From Candidatus Parcubacteria bacterium (GTDB lineage: Bacteria; Patescibacteriota; Patescibacteriia; Patescibacteriales; UBA12075), in assembly GCA_023140595.1 (NCBI GenBank), contig JAGLLI010000107.1, forward strand, positions 1 to 15,621: a stretch of 15,621 nucleotides of DNA. The letters run 5' to 3'. Below, one piece after another: positions 13,427 to 15,621 of the stretch (within the stretch, counting starts at the first letter, position 1; each line of letters starts with the position of its first letter). Below the pieces are notes generated by a model that searched no databases, had not been told where the DNA came from, and saw only the letters and a list, made by a program, of their open reading frames with translations. Both the position numbers and the translations under genes were made by a program.

Positions 13427-13462
13427 AAAAATAGCCTGGATTTTGATTTCCAAGCTATTTTT
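13427..13462. terminator. bidirectional intrinsic terminator after the ligase/TPR gene
   Basis: AAAAATAGC (13427-13435) pairs with GCTATTTTT (13454-13462), then TGG/CCA inside one mismatch, with a 10-nt loop. On the minus strand it follows the ligase/TPR stop by 22 nt and ends in seven T; on the plus strand it ends in five T. It is a good Rho-independent terminator for the minus-strand gene, and possibly for the element at 13327-13423 if that is transcribed rightward. Confidence 0.8.
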
Positions 13463-13483
13463 AAAATTTATACTAAATGATTA

Positions 13484-15621
13484 CTATAAAATATCCTTAA
13501 ACTGCTGTCTAACCGTATTTTTTACGCTTTCATCTTGCAGTATATTAAGTAGTGACTGGACTGCGATTTTTGCGTTTTCAGTTTCATTGATTTTTTGATA
13601 CAAAACAGCAAGACTGTAGAGAGCGTTGGCATGGCTTGGATTATTTTTAACAATACTTAAAAATAATTGTTCCGCTGAGATTATATCAGTGTTTTTACTA
13701 ACAGTGTTTCCGGTTGCCTGAGTTGGTTTTACGCTTAATTGTTCTCCTGACGAAGATGCGATTTCAGGGTTAATGTCATTTTCGGTTATTTGTTCCGGGG
13801 CGGTTTGGCTCAAATTCGGCTGAGTAACCCCCCTGTTAAAGTATAACCTGCCTAATTCAAAACGATAATCAAGATTGTTTCTGGAAACCAAATTGGCTTG
13901 TTTAAGGTTCTCAATAGCGTTGTCAACGTCAGCCATTTTTTCATAAGCGATTGCTTTTCCGTAATACGCGGCAGCTAAATCGCCTTTTTTCAGTATCGCT
14001 TCATCATATTTTTTAATTGCTTCGCCAATATAATATTTTTTTTCCTCATCATCCACTTCCGCGTTTGCCCTGGCCATATTGATTAAAGCGATTCGCAGGT
14101 ATGGTGTTGGATTTTTATGATCAAGTTCAATAACACTTTGATATGATTGTTCTGACAATGTTAAGGCATCTCTGTGGAAAAAAGATGCATTTTCATATAT
14201 TAACGCCAGAGATTCATTGTTGGCTGCTTTATTTTTTGCCAAACTAACCGCTTTTCTGCCATTTTCCATTGCTTTGCTTAAATTATTAATCACTTCTGGC
14301 TGATTGCTTCCGCTGAGCGCCAGCTGATTAGCCTTTGCCATATAAGCGCTAGCCGCGTTTATATAATAAATATCCTGATAACGCGACAGGCTTATGGCTT
14401 TATTTAATTTTTCAATTTTTTTATCAATATCCCCTGCCGCCATTGCGTCTTTAGCGTAAATATCAGCCATATACATTTTAAGTCCTATGGTAAAAAGAAT
14501 TACAACGCCGGCGCTTACTGTTAAAAATATAGCGGCTAGCGCTAGCGCGTACTTTGGAGAAGCCCTGAATGATAATTTTAAATCTTTGAATTTTTCCGGG
14601 TACATTACGATAGCTGATGATATCGCGAAAATTGAAATCAGCACTGTTAATAAAATTAATGAATTATTTTGCGCGAACAGCAAGCTGAAAAAAACTGCTG
14701 AAATAAAACTGGCAAAAAGCGCTAAAAGAATTGATACGTTTTTCTTGTCTTTTGTTTTTATTATAGATAAAAAGATAATTGACAAAGAAACAAGAAACAA
14801 AATTATAATTGATAAAGCGCCAAGCGAACCGACAGTAGCTAAAAATTCAAATAAAGATCCTGAAGAACTGTCAAAACGGACATTCCAAAGCGGAGATGAA
14901 TTAAAATCATTGCTTTTAAATTTGGAAAAACTATAATAAAAAGTCGCGGGACCGGAACCGAGTATTGGATTTTCTATTAAGCCGGCCTTTGCGATATTCC
15001 AAGAAGCGTCTCTGGAAAGGCTAACTTCCGCCGGCAGATTCATTGAAGTAAAATTAAAATTTCCCAAAACAAACAGTATTATTAAAATCAAAAATATCCC
15101 CAAAGGAATTAATAAATTATTATTGCTGATTTTAATTATTTTTGCCAAATAAAACATTAGAACTATAACCGCGCCAACAATCGCAATCGGCCAAAACGTA
15201 AAACCGCTTAAAAGAGATAAAATAACAAAATCGCCGATTATTACTAAGCCTAAAATAGACTTTATAACAATTATTAAACTTGAACCGGCTTTTGATAAAA
15301 TTTCCCTGGCTTGAGCCATGGCAACCGAAAGAATAGGCAATGAAATAACCAAAAACATTGTAACAGCGGAAAGCGAGCCTAAGGGATTAAAGCCGATATT
15401 TTTCGCAAATGGAAAAGGAAGAATATACCAGCCCTTAAGCTGTAGCAAGATATATATTGTTAAAATGCTGATAGAAGAAACAAAAGTCCAAAAAAATATT
15501 TTTATTTTTTTCGCGCTAAGATTATTAATTACCAAATAATAAAACAAAATAAAAATTATTAAAGCAATAAGACTTTTTGATGAATTTCCGTAAGAGCCGA
15601 TTAAACTGTCAATTCTGTTAA
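13484..15621 (-). CDS. O-antigen-ligase-like membrane protein with C-terminal TPR domain (5' end outside window)
   Basis: The frame stays open to the right edge, with 24 further codons (NRIDSLIGSYGNSSKSLIAL and on) before the TTG at 15547, so the true start is outside. Numbering from that TTG, about eight transmembrane segments fill residues 15-355 (for example 92-112, 115-138, 146-162, 241-262, 336-356). A large loop between them has ENPILGSGPATFYYSFSKF (192-210) and FEFLATVGSLGALS (233-246), the layout of the Wzy_C/WaaL domain. There, a conserved His-Asn pair normally stands ten residues before the Gly; here it is Ser-Gly (229-230), so ligase activity is doubtful. Residues about 365-687 are TPR-like helices (clear units near 522-556 and 636-670) split by a Ser/Thr/Gln/Asn-rich linker (574-622). 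It ends in TAG, the only non-TAA stop in the window. Likely roles are surface polymer assembly or scaffolding. Confidence 0.82.
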   Translation of the reverse strand, partial: NRIDSLIGSYGNSSKSLIALIIFILFYYLVINNLSAKKIKIFFWTFVSSISILTIYILLQLKGWYILPFPFAKNIGFNPLGSLSAVTMFLVISLPILSVAMAQAREILSKAGSSLIIVIKSILGLVIIGDFVILSLLSGFTFWPIAIVGAVIVLMFYLAKIIKISNNNLLIPLGIFLILIILFVLGNFNFTSMNLPAEVSLSRDASWNIAKAGLIENPILGSGPATFYYSFSKFKSNDFNSSPLWNVRFDSSSGSLFEFLATVGSLGALSIIILFLVSLSIIFLSIIKTKDKKNVSILLALFASFISAVFFSLLFAQNNSLILLTVLISIFAISSAIVMYPEKFKDLKLSFRASPKYALALAAIFLTVSAGVVILFTIGLKMYMADIYAKDAMAAGDIDKKIEKLNKAISLSRYQDIYYINAASAYMAKANQLALSGSNQPEVINNLSKAMENGRKAVSLAKNKAANNESLALIYENASFFHRDALTLSEQSYQSVIELDHKNPTPYLRIALINMARANAEVDDEEKKYYIGEAIKKYDEAILKKGDLAAAYYGKAIAYEKMADVDNAIENLKQANLVSRNNLDYRFELGRLYFNRGVTQPNLSQTAPEQITENDINPEIASSSGEQLSVKPTQATGNTVSKNTDIISAEQLFLSIVKNNPSHANALYSLAVLYQKINETENAKIAVQSLLNILQDESVKNTVRQQFKDIL

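Noticed and set aside
14487..14936. A 149-codon plus-strand ORF inside the ligase/TPR gene
   Set aside because: It lies wholly antisense to a well-supported membrane region and its translation shows no domain pattern; it is a shadow of the real frame.
15545..15547. TTG as the true start of the last gene
   Set aside because: The frame is open to the window edge and the upstream residues read as further membrane-protein sequence.

Overview
The window is AT-rich, close-packed bacterial DNA read with the standard code. Stop codons are almost all TAA, one is TAG and none is TGA. Start codons show little or no Shine-Dalgarno signal. Small gene families typical of reduced genomes dominate: aminoacyl-tRNA synthetases, FtsQ, Xer, peptide deformylase, an S66 peptidase, Nudix and HD proteins, Fic, an AbrB/RelE-type toxin-antitoxin pair, a WecG-like transferase fused to a Nudix domain, and an O-antigen-ligase-like/TPR membrane protein. 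Taken together this suggests a Candidatus Patescibacteria (CPR) genome, probably Parcubacteria-like. That placement is inference from gene content and style; no rRNA marker is present.

Layout, left to right. Positions 1-4576 lie on the plus strand: the end of a WecG/TagA-Nudix fusion, an AbrB-like antitoxin and RelE-like toxin overlapping by 8 nt, gltX starting 2 nt after the toxin, a clear terminator, and a secreted coiled-coil M23 murein peptidase. A GC-rich hairpin separates this from a converging xer recombinase gene (4601-5563, minus). Beyond xer lies a 368-bp gap. It holds a very convincing dif-type site (5643-5670), an unrecognised 51-residue membrane-protein ORF (5713-5868, minus) and a perfect 11-bp inverted repeat (5883-5924). 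From 5932 to the window end everything is on the minus strand: ftsQ, serS, a MutT-like Nudix protein, an S66 LD-carboxypeptidase, an HD hydrolase, def, a tandem repeat, a Fic protein with a substituted catalytic His, lysS, a structured intergenic element, and a ligase-like/TPR protein running off the right edge.

The strongest reading is that this is the replication terminus. Plus-strand genes to the left and minus-strand genes to the right converge on the dif-like site, as expected if most genes are co-directional with two forks meeting there. Around it sit the site's probable recombinase, a divisome protein (FtsQ), a coiled-coil M23 peptidase of the type used in septum splitting, and a new small membrane protein. 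Chromosome-dimer resolution, division and cell separation would then be encoded within about 3.5 kb. The other genes are housekeeping: tRNA charging (gltX, serS, lysS), N-terminal deformylation (def), nucleotide clean-up (Nudix, HD), wall recycling (S66) and surface glycan or pilus-related membrane biology at the two window edges.
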